DNA of 64,000 bases from Diphasiastrum complanatum (taxonomy: Eukaryota; Streptophyta; Lycopodiopsida; Lycopodiales; Lycopodiaceae), in NCBI GenBank assembly GCA_029204225.1, contig MU832593.1, forward strand, positions 1-64,000, given 5' to 3'. Below, piece after piece: positions 1 through 11,848 of the stretch. The stretch's first letter is position 1. Each line of letters opens with the position of its first letter. The position numbers and the translations under genes were made by a program. The notes below the pieces were generated by a model that was given only the letters and a program-made list of their open reading frames with translations, was not told the origin of the DNA and searched no databases.

Positions 1-557
1 GCGTTGATCCATAGTTAATTTCTTGGTATGTTTGCATCATTTGACGGAATTCAATTCGGGCACAGAATTGTGTTTTTTTACGCACCTTTATGTTCCTTCT
101 TTCCGCTGTTTTTTAAGTTTTTTTAAGTTTGAAAAAAAAAACAGTTTTAGGGGCCTCAGCACTCTCCACGTGGCACTTTCCAGAATCGGAAAGGTGGCAG
201 GGGGCAGCGGAATCTATGTTCCGCTCAGTCTGTGTGAAGCGGACAGGTATTCTGCTCCATTGTGTAAAGCGGACAGGTGTTCCGCGGCCCTCCCAGCGTA
301 GAAAATAACAACTCAAACCTCAGAACTGTCCAGATGCGGACAAGTGGCAAAGTACTATAGATGCTATTTCCGAGGTCCCCATCGCACAAAAAAAATGTTT
401 TTTTTTGTCTTGGTTCTGCTGTTGGACAGCGAAGTAAGCCTGTTCGCAGGGAAGAAGAAGGAAAAAACCAGTGATGAAAGGGGGGGGGGTGTTTTGGGCC
501 AGCTGGCAAGAAAACTGTGGGGTGGCCAGTCATGAGGTAACAACATCTCCCTCTACC
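1..557. other. No gene recognised; possible gypsy leader or LTR remnant
   Basis: I see no gene here. The stretch holds several poly(T)/poly(A) runs and two similar copies of a roughly 30-bp unit around 224-285, each containing AAGCGGACAGGT. It lies just upstream of a gypsy-type gag, so it may be leader or LTR sequence, but no LTR end or primer-binding site was identified. Confidence 0.35.
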
Positions 558-1905
558 ATGGATTCTGAACCTTTGTTGCTTGCAATTAACAATCTACAGC
601 AACAGATTGTTGACTTGCAATTGAAACATTCTCGGGTCAGACTTGAAGGAGTTGATGCAGTTAAGGCAGCTATTGCATCACCCCTTGTTCACCCTTGAGA
701 TTTTTGCTAGGGAAAAGAAGGATAGAACCTCGGAGGTGGTCTTGCCAGTGGATCGATCGATGGAATTCACACTTTTCCATGCACGATTCTTCCGACGACA
801 CCAAGATCAATCTAGCTGTCATGTACTTGTGAGGTAAATCTTTCACGTGGTGGCAAGATTTGAGGGGTAAGCTTGAAGTTTCTAAGAATTGGGAGGATTT
901 TTGTAAGGCCTTTAAGGCGGCTTTCCCTCCTATTGTTGATGATTTTGAATTCTATCCGGCCCTTGGATCAGTATTTACAAGAAGTTCAGGAGGTCTATTC
1001 TCGTTTGCAACTAGAATAGATCCTCTTTAGGTAAAGTTGCATTTTATTTTTGGGTTGCCAAGGGACTATCAGCTAGAGGTCAGGAGGAACCAGCCTCTTG
1101 CCCTCGAGGATGCTGTTTGCTTCGCTAGGATATACGATGATACTCGTATAGTGGCCAAGCCTGAGACTGGTGTCTTTCTCGACGTAAAGGGTAAGAAGCC
1201 TTTCTTTCCAAAGAAATCGAAAGATAAGGCAAAGGATGAGTCTTGAGGTTCAGGTAAATCGAAGAAAATATCTACCTTGGACCAGGAAACCTTCATGAAA
1301 GTCAAAGCGACAATTTGTGCTTTAATCGCATGGAACAAGGTCATGTCGTGAAGGAATGTCCAAAGAAACGGAAAGCTAAAGGGGCATCTTTTAAGATGCC
1401 AGGTAACTCTAGCATATCTAGTGTAGATCTTTCCTTTGTTGATAATTTTGTGTGTGAGCATTGTTGTTTGAATACGGCTGTTTTTGGTCCTCATGACCTC
1501 ATTCGGATGAAGGGGGTTGTGGGTGGCCAAGCCGTAACAGTTTTATTTGATGATGGTTCCACACACAATTTTATTAACGCTAATTTGTTGCAGAAGCTAA
1601 GGGTGGAAACAAGGCAAAGTGACCACCGATACACAATGAAGCTGGCAACAGGAGCGGAAAGCCAAGTTTGGGACCGGATAGTCCCATGTCTACCAATTCA
1701 GATTCAAGCCTATAAGGATTATTTAGACTTTCACATTATGAAACTATGTAACTCACCTAGTTGATAAAAAGACGGAGGTACTCGTCTTTGTGTGGACTTT
1801 AAGAAATTAAACAAGGTAACGATTAAAAACCGTTATCCTTTGTTGCGAATGGATGAGTTGGTTGATCGATTACATGTGCAAAGTACTTTACCAAAATCGA
1901 GTTGA
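558..1905 (+). mobile_element. Ty3/gypsy remnant: gag, protease and start of RT
   Basis: This is a decayed gypsy element read in several frames. A gag N-terminus with a coiled, Gln-rich start lies at 558-698. The capsid-like FTWWQDLRGKLE segment is near 838-900 and a second gag piece is at 1037-1246. The zinc knuckle near 1315-1360 (CFNRMEQGHVVKEC) has lost its second Cys. A retropepsin-like domain follows at about 1500-1760, with LFDDGSTHNF where D-S/T-G is expected, so the active site looks changed. From 1774 a shifted frame gives the start of a gypsy RT ([20 protein letters not shown]). The RT stops at about 1905, where LINE sequence begins. The rest of this pol is not found further along. 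Family call is firm; function is lost. Confidence 0.8.
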
Positions 1906-4900
1906 TATCATGTACTTTTGGCAAGGGACTTTAATGCATGCATAACCACTAGACAGACGAAATTTCATGCAGTGACGGATTACCTCCAGCTTCATGTTTT
2001 GGATACAGGTCTTGAGCGGACTTCTCAGGATGGGGCCACCCCTTCTACTATATTTGGTGAGCAGCTACTTAAGGTTACTGAGGCATATTCCTTGGTTATT
2101 CTGAATGGTTTATCGCAGTGGCTGGATTCAGCAGCTTTCACTTGTCATCCGCATGGAGGTGGGCATAGTGTGGTAGATTACTTCATTGGCTCGCCAGCCT
2201 TGATTTACCATCCTCTCTCCCACCCTTGCTGATCACTTGCTGCTCTTACTCTCTTTTGGCCAGAGTTCTCCCCTTCCAACCATTCGACCCAAGACCACTA
2301 AGCCTCATTTTTCTTTTCGTGCACCTCTCATCCCACAATACATCTTCATGCTCAACACTCTTCTGCAAAATTTTCCCTTCTCCTCTTCTATTGAGCAATA
2401 GGCTAGCTTCTTGTCGCACTCCCCTATACAAGCCGCCACCTAGGCCTTTCCCCCTAAGACATATTCCACACACCGAAAGACATACAACCGGACCACCGAT
2501 GGTATGATCATGATTGCCACACCTTACATAAGCACGTGATATTAGCCATACATCACTCTCCCAATCTTTTGGTGCAAGTACTGAAGCAGTATCATGATGT
2601 CGTTAATAAAAAGAAAAGAGACTACCTAACAAGAGATGGTCAGAAGCTTATAGAATCCCTCTTCTCTTCCTCTTCCTCGCTTTTCTGAAAACTTTTCTCT
2701 AAGAAGTCTTCCTTGCTTTCACCCATTGATATCGTCTCTTGGGTGGAATATGCTACTCGCTTATACACTACAGATGCCCCTCCTTTCCCTATCACTCGAC
2801 CCACTACATTCTCCCTTTTTCCCTCTGACCAAATTGAATCCGCGATTAGAAAAGCCCAATCCCATAAAATGAAAGACGTCGATTCACTTAACTTAGACTT
2901 CCTCAAACCTGTCTCCCAACTTCTCTCTCCTTACATTGCCCACACTTTTAACATGGCTGTTCTTGCTTTCCCACCAACTAGTGCACTAATCTTCTCCACC
3001 CCATCCTCAAGGCTGGTGACTCGATGAACGTCGATAACTACCGCACACTCATGATCAGTCACACGATGGCAAAGCTTTATGGCTTGTCTGCAGTCTATGA
3101 TTGGATGCCAGGCAGAGTCAGATGAGTTGTTTGCTCTTGGACAGGCTGGTTTTAGACCCGGATATTCTACTATTGATCATGCATTTGTCCTACGCTGCAT
3201 CATAGATGAGGCTCGACATCGGAGACGGAGAGTATACTGCTTCTTTGTGGATTTCCGCAAGGCCTTTGACTCCGTTCCACGACACCTGCTACTTCAGCAC
3301 TTATCCTCACTTGGTTTTTCACAGGATATGATTATGGCTATCAGCACCTTATATGAGAGGGTATTAGCACGCTTCAGAGATGGCATTAGCTGGTCGTCTT
3401 TTATCCAGAGCATAGTTGGGGTCAAGTAGGGGTGTCCACTCTCTCCCACTCTTTTTGCATTGTACATTGATGATCTCGAGCGGATCATCAAGGAGGAGGG
3501 TGGTGATGGATGTCCACTTGCTGATGTTATTATCCCTATCCTACTATACGCGGACGATGTGGCCTTGCTATCCTCTACAACCTCTGGATTACAACGACAT
3601 CTTGATGCTCTCTACGGTTTTTGCTTAACTTGGGGCTTGACAATGAATATTGCTAAGACCAAGGTAATGGTGTTTAATACTAATCGGCAACATATGAGAG
3701 ATGACACATTTTTATTATGATGGATAGCCGCTGGAGGTTGTTACCTCATACACCTATCTAGGTGTACTATTCACCGGTCCCTTACTCACCTTTCGCTCTA
3801 CTGCTCTATCTCGCCTGCGTAAGGGGCATGCTGCTGCCTTGGTACATATGGAGAGAGTATGTACTACTTACCATATTCATGATCCTGCTTCTAGAGATCA
3901 CCTTTTCTCTACAGTGATCTCACCAATGGCTATGCACTTTGGTGCCTAGGGATATCTCAGGGTACTTGGAGAGACATCACTCGCCTGCAGATCACCATGT
4001 TAGGGAGGATGATTCGTGCAAAGCCATCGGTTCCTCATGAGATTCTTTTGGTGGAGTTCGCCTCACTTCCCATGGTGGTAGAGGCTTTGTTTCAGATTGT
4101 TACCTTTCTACATCGACTTGAGACCATGGATACTCACAGATACGTGATGGCAACGCTTACTTCTTCCAGGGCTATAGCTGGACAGCAGTCTAGATCTTCT
4201 TGGTACATGTGGTTGCTTTCTTTTAGTCATGGGGCTTCTCGATGCTGGATCTCCCACAGGGGACTCTGCATATATCAGACAACAACTATATCGTAGATAT
4301 TGCCACATAGTATGGGATCGTCCTGATCATGGCAGGGTCAAGCTTACCTTTTATGGCGCACAAATCTTACGCAGAGACAGTTTGGGGCTTCCTATTAGAT
4401 CTTTATATCTATCTCATCCTCTTTCCTTTGGGCTTTGATGTAGGTTGGGACAATTACGAGTTTCTTCACACCAGCTGGCTATCGAGACATGCATATATTC
4501 AGGCATTTTGAGAGAGCATTGGGTTTGCCAGGTATGCACATTGGGAGTAGTGGAGGATGAGTTTCATTTTATCTTCACATGCCCTACATACTATGAGATA
4601 CGTGGGCGATGTCATTGTTTGTATCGGGACACCCCCCTTACCCTCAGTACCTTTTTGGAGTATCAGGATCCCAGATGTGTCGGCCTGTTACTTCGAGAGA
4701 TGCTTACGTTGAGAGCCTCTTTGATACCTTTGGAGGGTACTACTAATTATGGCCAACATCTTATCACTAGCTTCTTTCAGAAGCGTGAGCGCGATGACCT
4801 GGCAGATGATGAGGCAGTCATACCGGTGAGGGCGAAGGCCCAACATGCTCAGCCACCACCTCCTGCCAGATCTACACGAGATCTACACCAGATCTATATG

Positions 4901-5273
4901 AGCCACCAGAGCAGCCAGAGCTCCTCAACACCAGCCACGGATCACAACTTCTATGTGTATCAGACGTTTTTTCCGAGACTATTCTTCCTTTTATATTATA
5001 TTCGTCCTTTTGATTTCCTCAGCAGAGAAGGTGGTTAAGCTCTAGCACCTGTACCCTCTTCAAAGCTGGAGGTTAAGCTCTTACATGCTTTTTATGATTC
5101 TATGTTTTGATGTGTCTTCTGACTAGCTAGAGAGAGTTCTATATTGTTTTTCACTTAGACTAGCGATTTTTATGTTGTCCGACACGGACAGTGCTCCTAC
5201 GAGATATTTTCTTATTTCTTTTGTCTTATGTGCCCTTGGGCACCCAACAGACATTAATATAATTTCTTCTTCT

Positions 5274-5308
<35 letters not shown>
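1906..5308 (+). mobile_element. LINE G: 5'-truncated, frameshifted non-LTR retrotransposon
   Basis: The element starts inside the APE-like endonuclease (ARDFNACITTRQTKFHA, then GGGHSVVDYFIGSPAL at about 2158-2200) and runs through RT to the C-terminal zinc motif. RT motifs are visible: VDFRKAFDSVPRH near 3245-3290, QAGFRPGYST near 3140-3170 and LLYADDVALLSS near 3540-3570. A stop replaces the Gln of GVKQGCPLSP at about 3427, and there are several frameshifts. The C-terminal CQVC...H...C finger is at about 4525-4580 and the protein frame ends at 5038. The 3' UTR carries the conserved hairpin and a (TC)n tail. The sequence groups with LINEs A, C and D by its RT spelling and its GTGCCC stem. It interrupts the gypsy RT at 1905. 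Confidence 0.85.
5230..5308 (+). repeat. LINE G 3' terminal module: hairpin plus (TC)n tail
   Basis: A perfect hairpin, GTGCCC-TT-GGGCAC, occupies 5230-5243. ACAGACATTAATAT follows, then TTC repeats grading into (TC)n at about 5277-5308. There is no poly(A). The tail is followed at once by LINE K sequence. Confidence 0.85.
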
Positions 5309-5310
<2 letters not shown>

Positions 5311-6328
5311 CTGATGCTCGGGTTTCCATCTCCCCCTGTCCATCTTAGTTCACCTTCTTCACCTCAGACATGGTCCTAGCGGCCATTAAGAGAATAAAGA
5401 CCTGTTGGGCATGTTATAGCAAAGCTATATAGCAACATTCTTCAGTTAGCAGTGAGCACTGAAGCGAAATCCAGGAGATTATATGCTATGGGTCTGGCAG
5501 AGCTTAGGGCCCACTATTGTACTACTGGTAACTGATCATATCTTCACAGTTCGGGCTCTTATTGAGGCAGCCAGACATAGGAGAGAGCGAGTTTATTGTT
5601 GCCTTCTGGATTTTAGGAAGGCCTTTGACTTTGTCCACATGCCTTACTCATTCAGAGATTACGTGATTTGGATTGCTCTATAGACGCTATCTTGGCAGTC
5701 ATGGCATTGTATGAGAGAGTTCTGGGATGTTTTTGATCTGATCGCGGCATTTCTGAGCAGATCTTGAGCACCATCGGGGTGAAGCAGGGGTGCGCTCATT
5801 CACCTACACTTTTTGGACTGCATATAGAGGAGCCGAAGTAGGTCATTGAGCAGTGTGGCGGTACAGGATGTAGATTGGGTGATATATTGATTGCCCCATT
5901 CTTCTTTATGTAGAAGATGTGGTTCTAGTCTCCTCGACTAGAGAGGGTCTATAGAGACAATTGGACTGTTTCCATGCCTTTTGTCTCAAATGGGGTTTGG
6001 GGGCGAAGACCAAAGTTATGGTCTTCAACACATACTTATCTTTGACAAATACTTATCTTTGACGGTCAGCGATTGCACTTTTCTTAGGGGTGCTTTTTAC
6101 TGGCCCTATATTCAACATGGGACAGACGGCTACTGCTCGACTTGGGAAGGGACACACCTCCCTTGTCCAGTTAGAGCGATTTTGTTTCCGTAAGTTCATT
6201 AGAGACACGCGGAGTAAGTGTAAGCTCTTTGATACACTTGTCACCCCCACTGCGTTATATGTAGCAGCGGCATGGTGTACAGGTCTCACCTCATCTGGCT
6301 GGGCTAGTATCTCATGGCTACAGACTGC
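5309..6328 (+). mobile_element. LINE K: internally deleted LINE directly behind the LINE G tail
   Basis: The first 85 bases are pyrimidine-rich with an ATG at 5371 (MVLAAIKRIKT), resembling the short leader and start of a LINE polyprotein. At about 5395 the sequence jumps to RT. The frames are broken, but RRLYAMGLAE, IEAARHRRERVYCC and LDFRKAFDF can be read, followed by VKQGCAHSPTLFGL and a damaged YADD region (YVEDVVLVSS) near 5905-5935. The copy ends in the thumb region (CTGLTSSGWASISWLQ) at about 6328, where gypsy gag begins. By its RT spelling it belongs to the LINE E/J subfamily. The stretch 5309-5394 is assigned to K by position and character only. Confidence 0.75.
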
Positions 6329-6368
6329 CCGTTCGCCTGCTGGTACTTCCCCTTCTGTGCAAGCTCGC

Positions 6369-7713
6369 ATGGATAGTGTGGAAAAGACCGTCGCAGAGAT
6401 GCAAGCGATGATGGTAGCTGGTGGTTATGCGTCTTCCTCCCAGTATGCTCCACCTTATCCTTCTTTTGCTGTTCGTCCTATGTTACCTCCACTCTATCCA
6501 GAAGACAAAGATATTAAACCTACCCGTTTCGTTGGAAACACTCCCCATCGTAGATCAGTGGTGGCATAAGTGGGAAGAGTATTTTGATTTGAAACGGTCC
6601 CCAACTGATGAGGGTTGGCGGGTCCGCAAAGCTGCTTACCATTTCACTGATTTTGCTGACAGGTGGTGGCTCAAGTTGTTGAAGTCTAATCAGGCTTCAT
6701 CCACCTGGCTTGAGTTTAAGCGAGCTTTCAGAGCTCAGTTTATTCCTCCACATGAGCATGTGCGTGCGACGGATGCTTGGCTTTTGCATCGTCAGAGGCA
6801 GTACATGGTGCAGGAATATGCTGATAGCTATCGTGAGATGCTTATCAAGATTCCGGAAAAGAATCCCGAGTGGTTGGTAGTCCACAAGTTTATATTTGGC
6901 CTTCGTGAAGAGTTGCGACCTTCAGTGCTTAAGAGGCAGTTGCTACAACTCTCAACTTTGAAGGTAATGTGCGCACCAAGGCTGAATCGAACGCCAAGCT
7001 GGCCTCAGAAGAAGGGTTCGCGAAAGTCTAGCCAAGCTGGTCAGAAAGGCTTTTTGCAGAAGGATCCTATCCAGATGCAGCAGACTTTGAAGCGCAAGGC
7101 GGGATCTCCTATGGCTCGTCGTGCTTACGACAAGTCTCCCCTTAGTCTAGAGCAAAAGGAAAAGGCCAAGAAAGACGGATTATGCTTTTTCTGTCTTGGC
7201 AAGTATCTTTTCAAAGATTGTCCTCGACGTATGGGCAAGAAGCTCCATACTATGCAACGTCAAGATGAGGGAAAGGATAGTGAACTGATACGCATGAGGG
7301 GAAAACTGGAAGGTCATGACGTGCTCGTCTTGTTTGACACCGGTTCCTCGCATAATATCATCAATTCTCGTGTGGTGAGGAAATTTCACTTGGCTACTGT
7401 TCCATCTGATTACCAGTATACTGTTGAGATGCGAGATGGTAAGGGAACAGAGGTTTGGGATGAAAGAATCTCTCCGGCGTCTTTGTCTATTCAGACGTAT
7501 ACCGAGAAGTTAGATTTTGAAATTACCAAACTAGCTAAGTTTGATATTGTACTTGGTAAGCGGTGGCATGCAAGTAAGCAGCCCGCTATAGATTTTAAGT
7601 CACATGCGTATAAGTTCGGGCATGAGGGTATGTCTCATGTCTTAAAAGGGGAGAGACCATCTGTTGAGGGTCCTCTTGTTACCTATATGCAAATAAAGAG
7701 AATGGAGATTTAA
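6369..7713 (+). pseudogene. Gypsy gag-protease
   Basis: Gag starts with MDSVEKTVAEMQAMM at 6369. One frameshift near 6530 moves it into the long frame that runs to 7713. The capsid region includes VDQWWHKWEEYFDL and FADRWWLKLL, typical of plant gypsy gag. The knuckle at about 7183-7221 is CFFCLGKYLFKDC, with two Cys and a final Cys but no His, so it is damaged. The retropepsin has an intact LFDTGSSHNII active site at about 7327-7360 and a later FDIVLGKRW flap-side motif near 7540-7570. Nothing of RT follows. Apart from the one frameshift this reading frame is well preserved. Confidence 0.8.
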
Positions 7714-7768
7714 TTTGTGGTTGTGTTATGTGAATGTTGATTCCAGTGAGCTTTTGAGAAGGCATTAG

Positions 7769-8720
7769 ATGGCTCATTTCATCGCAACGACCAAGAAGGT
7801 CACAGCTCCGCAAGTGGCTGAGTTGTTTATTCAGAATATTGTCAGGTTACAAGGTCTTCCGAAGTCCATAGTTTTTGACATGGATCCCAAGTTTACGGGA
7901 AATTTCTGGATTGAGGTGTTCGCCAAGCTGGGAACACAGTTGCGGATGAGTAGCTCTGAGCATCCTCAGACGGATGACAGAGCGAGTGAATCAGATCTTG
8001 GAAGATATGCTTAGGGCATATGTGAGTAGTACGCAAACAGACCGGGTAAAGCATTTACCGCTATTGGAGTTCGCGTACAATGATAAGAGACATGCGTCCA
8101 CTGGATTGAGACCATTTGAGCTCAATTATGGTTTCAGGCCACTGAGTCCTGCAATCATAGGGATTCCACATAGGGTACCTAGTACTGTAGAGTTTTTGGC
8201 TCAGATGCAGCAGAAGCTAGAGTTGGCACGAGATAACTTGTCCAAAGCTGTAGCTAGGGCAGAGAGTTATGCTTGTGAGAACCGTACCTATCGGGAATTT
8301 GAGAATGGAGATTGGGTGTATTTACTAGTCCCTTCGAAGTCGAAGGTGCTACGCACAGGAAAGTGCGCCAAGTTATCTCCTAGGTATTGTGGACCATGGT
8401 TGATTATTAAGAAGGTGAGCCAAGTAGCTTATAAGCTACAACTACCTGTAGGATGCAAGGTGTGTCCATGTTAGCAAACTGAAGAGATGTTTGCACGATG
8501 GCGATAGCCTGCTGGAAGGTCTAGTGTCTCTTGAGGAGAAAGACACCACAGGTTATGGGCTAGACAGAATCCTAGATCGAAGGGAGTGATGATTGCGGAA
8601 TCGTCTCCTTCAAGAGTATCTAGTAACTTGGAAAGGACATCCGTTGTCAGATGCTACCTGGGAGACGCGACAGGCGTTGCAGAAGTCTTACCCAGAGTTT
8701 GTCATCGAGGATTGATGACT
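7769..8720 (+). pseudogene. Gypsy integrase C-terminal half plus chromodomain
   Basis: The frame at 7769-7975 has the integrase core (FIATTKKVTAPQVAELF, FDMDPKFTGNFW, SSSEHPQTD) and includes the second catalytic Asp region. A frameshift near 7975 passes to the frame starting TERVNQILEDMLRAY, which carries the third catalytic Glu in NQILED. It continues through the GDWVYL and KLSPRYCGPW motifs to about 8470. A further shift gives the FHVSKLKR-like linker. The chromodomain core LVTWKGHPLSDATWE lies at about 8620-8670, followed by a stop near 8718. The integrase zinc-binding region is absent. The parts are recognisable but not functional. Confidence 0.75.
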
Positions 8721-8739
8721 TGCCAGAGGAGGGAAGGAT

Positions 8740-9226
8740 TGTTAGAGTCCGGTTACGACTCTATCATGACCTTGGCACGGTCGGTCACCAGAGGGCCTGA
8801 GGCCAAGTATTGGCAAGGGCCGGTGACCGAGGAGGACATCTGTCCCAAAGTTGGGACCGGTGCGTCACGAGCAATGACCCGGTGTGGCCGCCTGACAAGT
8901 TGTCAGAGATGCGGTGTGTCTTGACCGTCGGGACCCTAGCCGTTAGTGACGAGATGCTAGCCGGCAAGTAGTCGGGGTGACCAAGAGGGTCACAGGTCTT
9001 TGGTGGGGCACGAGGGTGGTACCCTGTGAGTCACTCAGTATTCACAGGTCACAGGGGCTAGGCATGCTAAGTGGACTGATCACCCACAGGTGGATGCCAT
9101 GTGCCAGCTGACGGGAATAGCAGGTAGAAGGACTCAAAGAGGGGGGTGGGGGTGCCTATGGTTGGGAGGTTCATTCTACACACCGGCTTCTAGGATTCAC
9201 GAGCTTGGAGAGACTGGCTTGTGACA
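8740..9226 (+). mobile_element. Probable 3' LTR of the chromovirus
   Basis: TGTTAGAGTCC follows directly after the polypurine stretch, as expected for the start of a 3' LTR. The right end is uncertain. I set it at a TGTGACA near 9226, because LINE-derived sequence (PPLHLEAIF) starts immediately after. There is no second copy in the window to confirm the boundaries. Confidence 0.45.
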
Positions 9227-9785
9227 CCTCCTCTTCATCTTGAGGCCATTTTTCTGCATGTCACATATATCTAGCAACTCCAGCTGTTCTTGACTTCTCA
9301 CCTTTGTCTAGCACCTTCATGATCAGGGCTATCGGTTGCCATAGTTGTCCCAGACATCTTACCTCCTCAAGACATTTGGTATCTCTATCATAGACCTCGA
9401 TTCAGGTACGCACCAATTTATCAAACGTTTTATATATAGAGCATATCTTAACCAAGTTTGGCAGGGCTAGTTAGGGGTCAAACCTGATTATTATCGAACT
9501 CATTTTTTAGAATTGGATACAGCTGGGTTCCCTATTTTACCACATCATCTTGCTTTTGTACTTAGGTTCATACTTGGTCAACTTCGTAATTCTTCACACC
9601 TGCTTGGGATTGAGACCGGACGATTCTAGGGTATTCTGAAGAGGAGAGGATTTGTCAATGATGTTCTTTACATGAGGTGGAATCTAAGGAGCACTTCATC
9701 TTTTGATGGCACCTACTATGAGATTAAGGGGAGATATCATTGCTTATTTCGAGACATGCCTATTACACTGTGCTCAAGTTATGGA
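9227..9785 (+). mobile_element. LINE fragment: thumb to C-terminal finger
   Basis: In broken frames this reads PPLHLEAIFLHVTYI, then a Tyr-rich RAYLNQVWQG-like stretch near 9420-9470. DTAGFPILPHHLAFVLRF is at about 9510-9570, followed by GQLRNSSHLLGIETG and a degenerate finger with YYEIKGRYHCLFRD-like codons at about 9710-9760. Stops and frameshifts are frequent. It matches the C-terminal third of LINE B and the E group. It lacks a 3' UTR and tail because gypsy LTR sequence follows directly. Confidence 0.7.
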
Positions 9786-10171
9786 CTCAGCTCATTACAT
9801 TCGCGACGTCCATTCTTTTATTCTTTATTATGCATAAGCAGGCCTATGGGCCCTTTTTATTCATGTGCTGGCCTTGGGCCCTATTTGGTCACATTTTTAG
9901 GACTTGGTCATATTGATTTGGAGTGGGGGTCCTCCTATTGGGGGGGGGGGAGGGGGTGCACTATTCCCTCCAAATTTTCTGCCTCCCTCTACTTTTGAAT
10001 TCCTACATTAGGGTTCATCGGTAGGGTATATATAGGGCAACATTGTAGTCTTTATTCAACTGATGATATTGATCTCTCTCTCTCTCTCTCTCTCTCTAGT
10101 CTCTTTATACATTCTCTTCCTGCTTTCTAGACTAGCTTAGCCATTAATCTATTGTGAATCAGTTCATAACT
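9786..10171 (+). mobile_element. 5' LTR of the gypsy element
   Basis: The LTR body shows GC-rich and poly(G) sequence near 9940, a TATA-like GTATATATAGGG at about 10028-10039, and then a (TC)12 run at about 10073-10097. It is followed by the PBS. The 3' half matches the LTR at 50700-50850 (CAGCTGATGATATTGATCTCTC and CTTTCTAG blocks in both). The left edge is approximate. Confidence 0.65.
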
Positions 10172-10183
10172 TGGTACCAAAGC
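10172..10183 (+). other. Primer-binding site, initiator tRNA-Met type
   Basis: TGGTACCAAAGC lies directly after the LTR. It differs at two positions from the TGGTATCAGAGC found at the other LTR elements in this window. Confidence 0.7.
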
Positions 10184-10613
10184 ACTTTCCTTGGTTGGAG
10201 GCTGGTGCATATTTCAGATCTGATTGTTCTCAAGCATGCCTATCTGCAGCCTACATTTTCAGCCTACAGATCAGCTTTTTTGCAGGATTTCTTCGTCGAT
10301 TGGAGGTCGATCAGCACCCATTTTCAGCAGGTTTTTGCCTATTTTTAATAGGTTTTTCGTCGCCGTTGGAGGAGAACCAACACCAATTTTTCAGCCAGTT
10401 TATTGTTTTATCACTTGTTATGATTCCTTTGTGTGTTCTTTTGGCTTACCTGTTGTGACGACTTATGTCCTCTCCTTCAGTATGTCCAATTGTTCATGCA
10501 TTGTGTCTCCTTTCTTATGAGTATATGCCTTCTCCACTTTCTTGGCTGTCTATCTTCGTTGAGTTTTTGATTCTTCAGATAGACTACTTTTTAACTTTAT
10601 TACTATTTTGTTG

Positions 10614-11670
10614 ATGGCTACCATCTCTCAATCTACTTGTGAGCCTCCTCAGGAAGCATTACAGGATCACCAAGAGGCCATTGAGAGAGCTATTTTTGGG
10701 ATTTCTTCCTATTTAGATGTTGTCACGATTGGCTTCACCTCTCTACAGTCACAGATTGATTCCTTGCAGCCTCATGACCCTGGCAAGGCTCCCATGACAC
10801 CGACCTTTGGAGCTCCTTCATTGCGTACTTCTATTGGTAGTCCTTTTATTAATCCTACTATTTCTACTACTCCACCTCCTAGGTTTTTCCCATATTCACG
10901 TCCTCTGGGTCCCGAGCCTCATTTTCGTGATAAGATGCAACTTACTACCTATTTTGGTTCCTGTGATGGGAATATGTTAGAAAATTGGTTTGCTAAGTTG
11001 GAAACATACTTTTTGATGTATGCCAAGACCGACGTCCAAAACATCCAGTTAGTTGCCCTACACTTAGATGGACGAGCTGCTACTTGGTGGCATGTCTTTC
11101 GTACTGAGCCTGATCGAGAGGGTATGCATGTGTGGACTGCTTTTTGCCGTGACCTCCGCTATGCTATGATTGATCTCAGAGGTTGAGTCGTCAGTGCGAC
11201 ATTTTCATAACCTTACTCAGACTAGTGATTTAGCTCTCTACACAGATCAATTTATGGAGTTATCTTATCTCTTTACAGATTTACAGTCTACTGAGCTTAT
11301 TTCCCGCTATACTGTTGGACTTCGGGGTCCACTACGCTATGATGTTGCGTCTTTTCGACCTCTCTCACTTTCTGATGCTATATCACTTGCTACTACATTA
11401 CAACATACGTATCCCGAGACTTCTTTCTCTACTTGTTTTTCCCGTCCTCGTCCTACTAGCATATGCCCCTCCTACTTTTGTTATTTTTTCACCTACCTCT
11501 TCTTCTGTTATACCTTCTTCTACATCAACCCCTTCTATACCTTGACCTGCTTTTGTCCGTCGTTACACGGCTGCAGAGTTCGCCGAGATTCAGCAAAAGC
11601 ATCTCTGTTTTCTTTGTAAGAGTCCTGATCACCTTGCCCGTGGTTGTCGTTAGCCTCCTTCTACTCCTAC
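10614..11670 (+). pseudogene. Gypsy gag
   Basis: Gag starts near 10614 (MATISQSTCEPPQEALQD). The capsid region includes LENWFAKLETYFLMY and DGRAATWWHVFRTEP. A frameshift near 11180 continues into VRHFHNLTQTSDLALYTDQF and the ELISRYTVGLRGPLR segment. A further shift gives the zinc knuckle CFLCKSPDHLARGC at about 11608-11650, which keeps the full C-x2-C-x4-H-x4-C spacing. A stop follows directly. Confidence 0.75.
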
Positions 11671-11848
11671 TGCTATTTTTTTATCATGAGGGCATTGATG
11701 CCGATGAGTCTGATATTTATATCCAGATAGTTGATGAGCCTGACTTACTTCCGAGACTCTTACTGAGACACTTCTCGCTACCTGCCATGCTCAACTTGCT
11801 TATGCTACTTGGGCTAGGCATCTTGGTCCTCGCTCTATTTGGTTATGT

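Larger units (their letters stand above)
6329..9226 (+). mobile_element. Ty3/gypsy chromovirus remnant lacking RT and RNase H
   Basis: The order is gag, zinc knuckle, retropepsin, integrase, chromodomain and a 3' LTR, all on the plus strand. RT and RNase H are missing: the protease frame ends near 7713 and integrase core sequence starts at 7769. A polypurine stretch (GAGGAGGGAAGGA) precedes a probable 3' LTR. No 5' LTR is seen, because LINE K lies directly upstream. A chromodomain behind integrase marks the chromovirus branch of gypsy. Confidence 0.8.

Noticed and set aside
10073-10097. (TC)12 run as another LINE tail
   Set aside because: No hairpin or LINE 3' UTR precedes it. It lies within the gypsy LTR and has a counterpart in the LTR near 50738.
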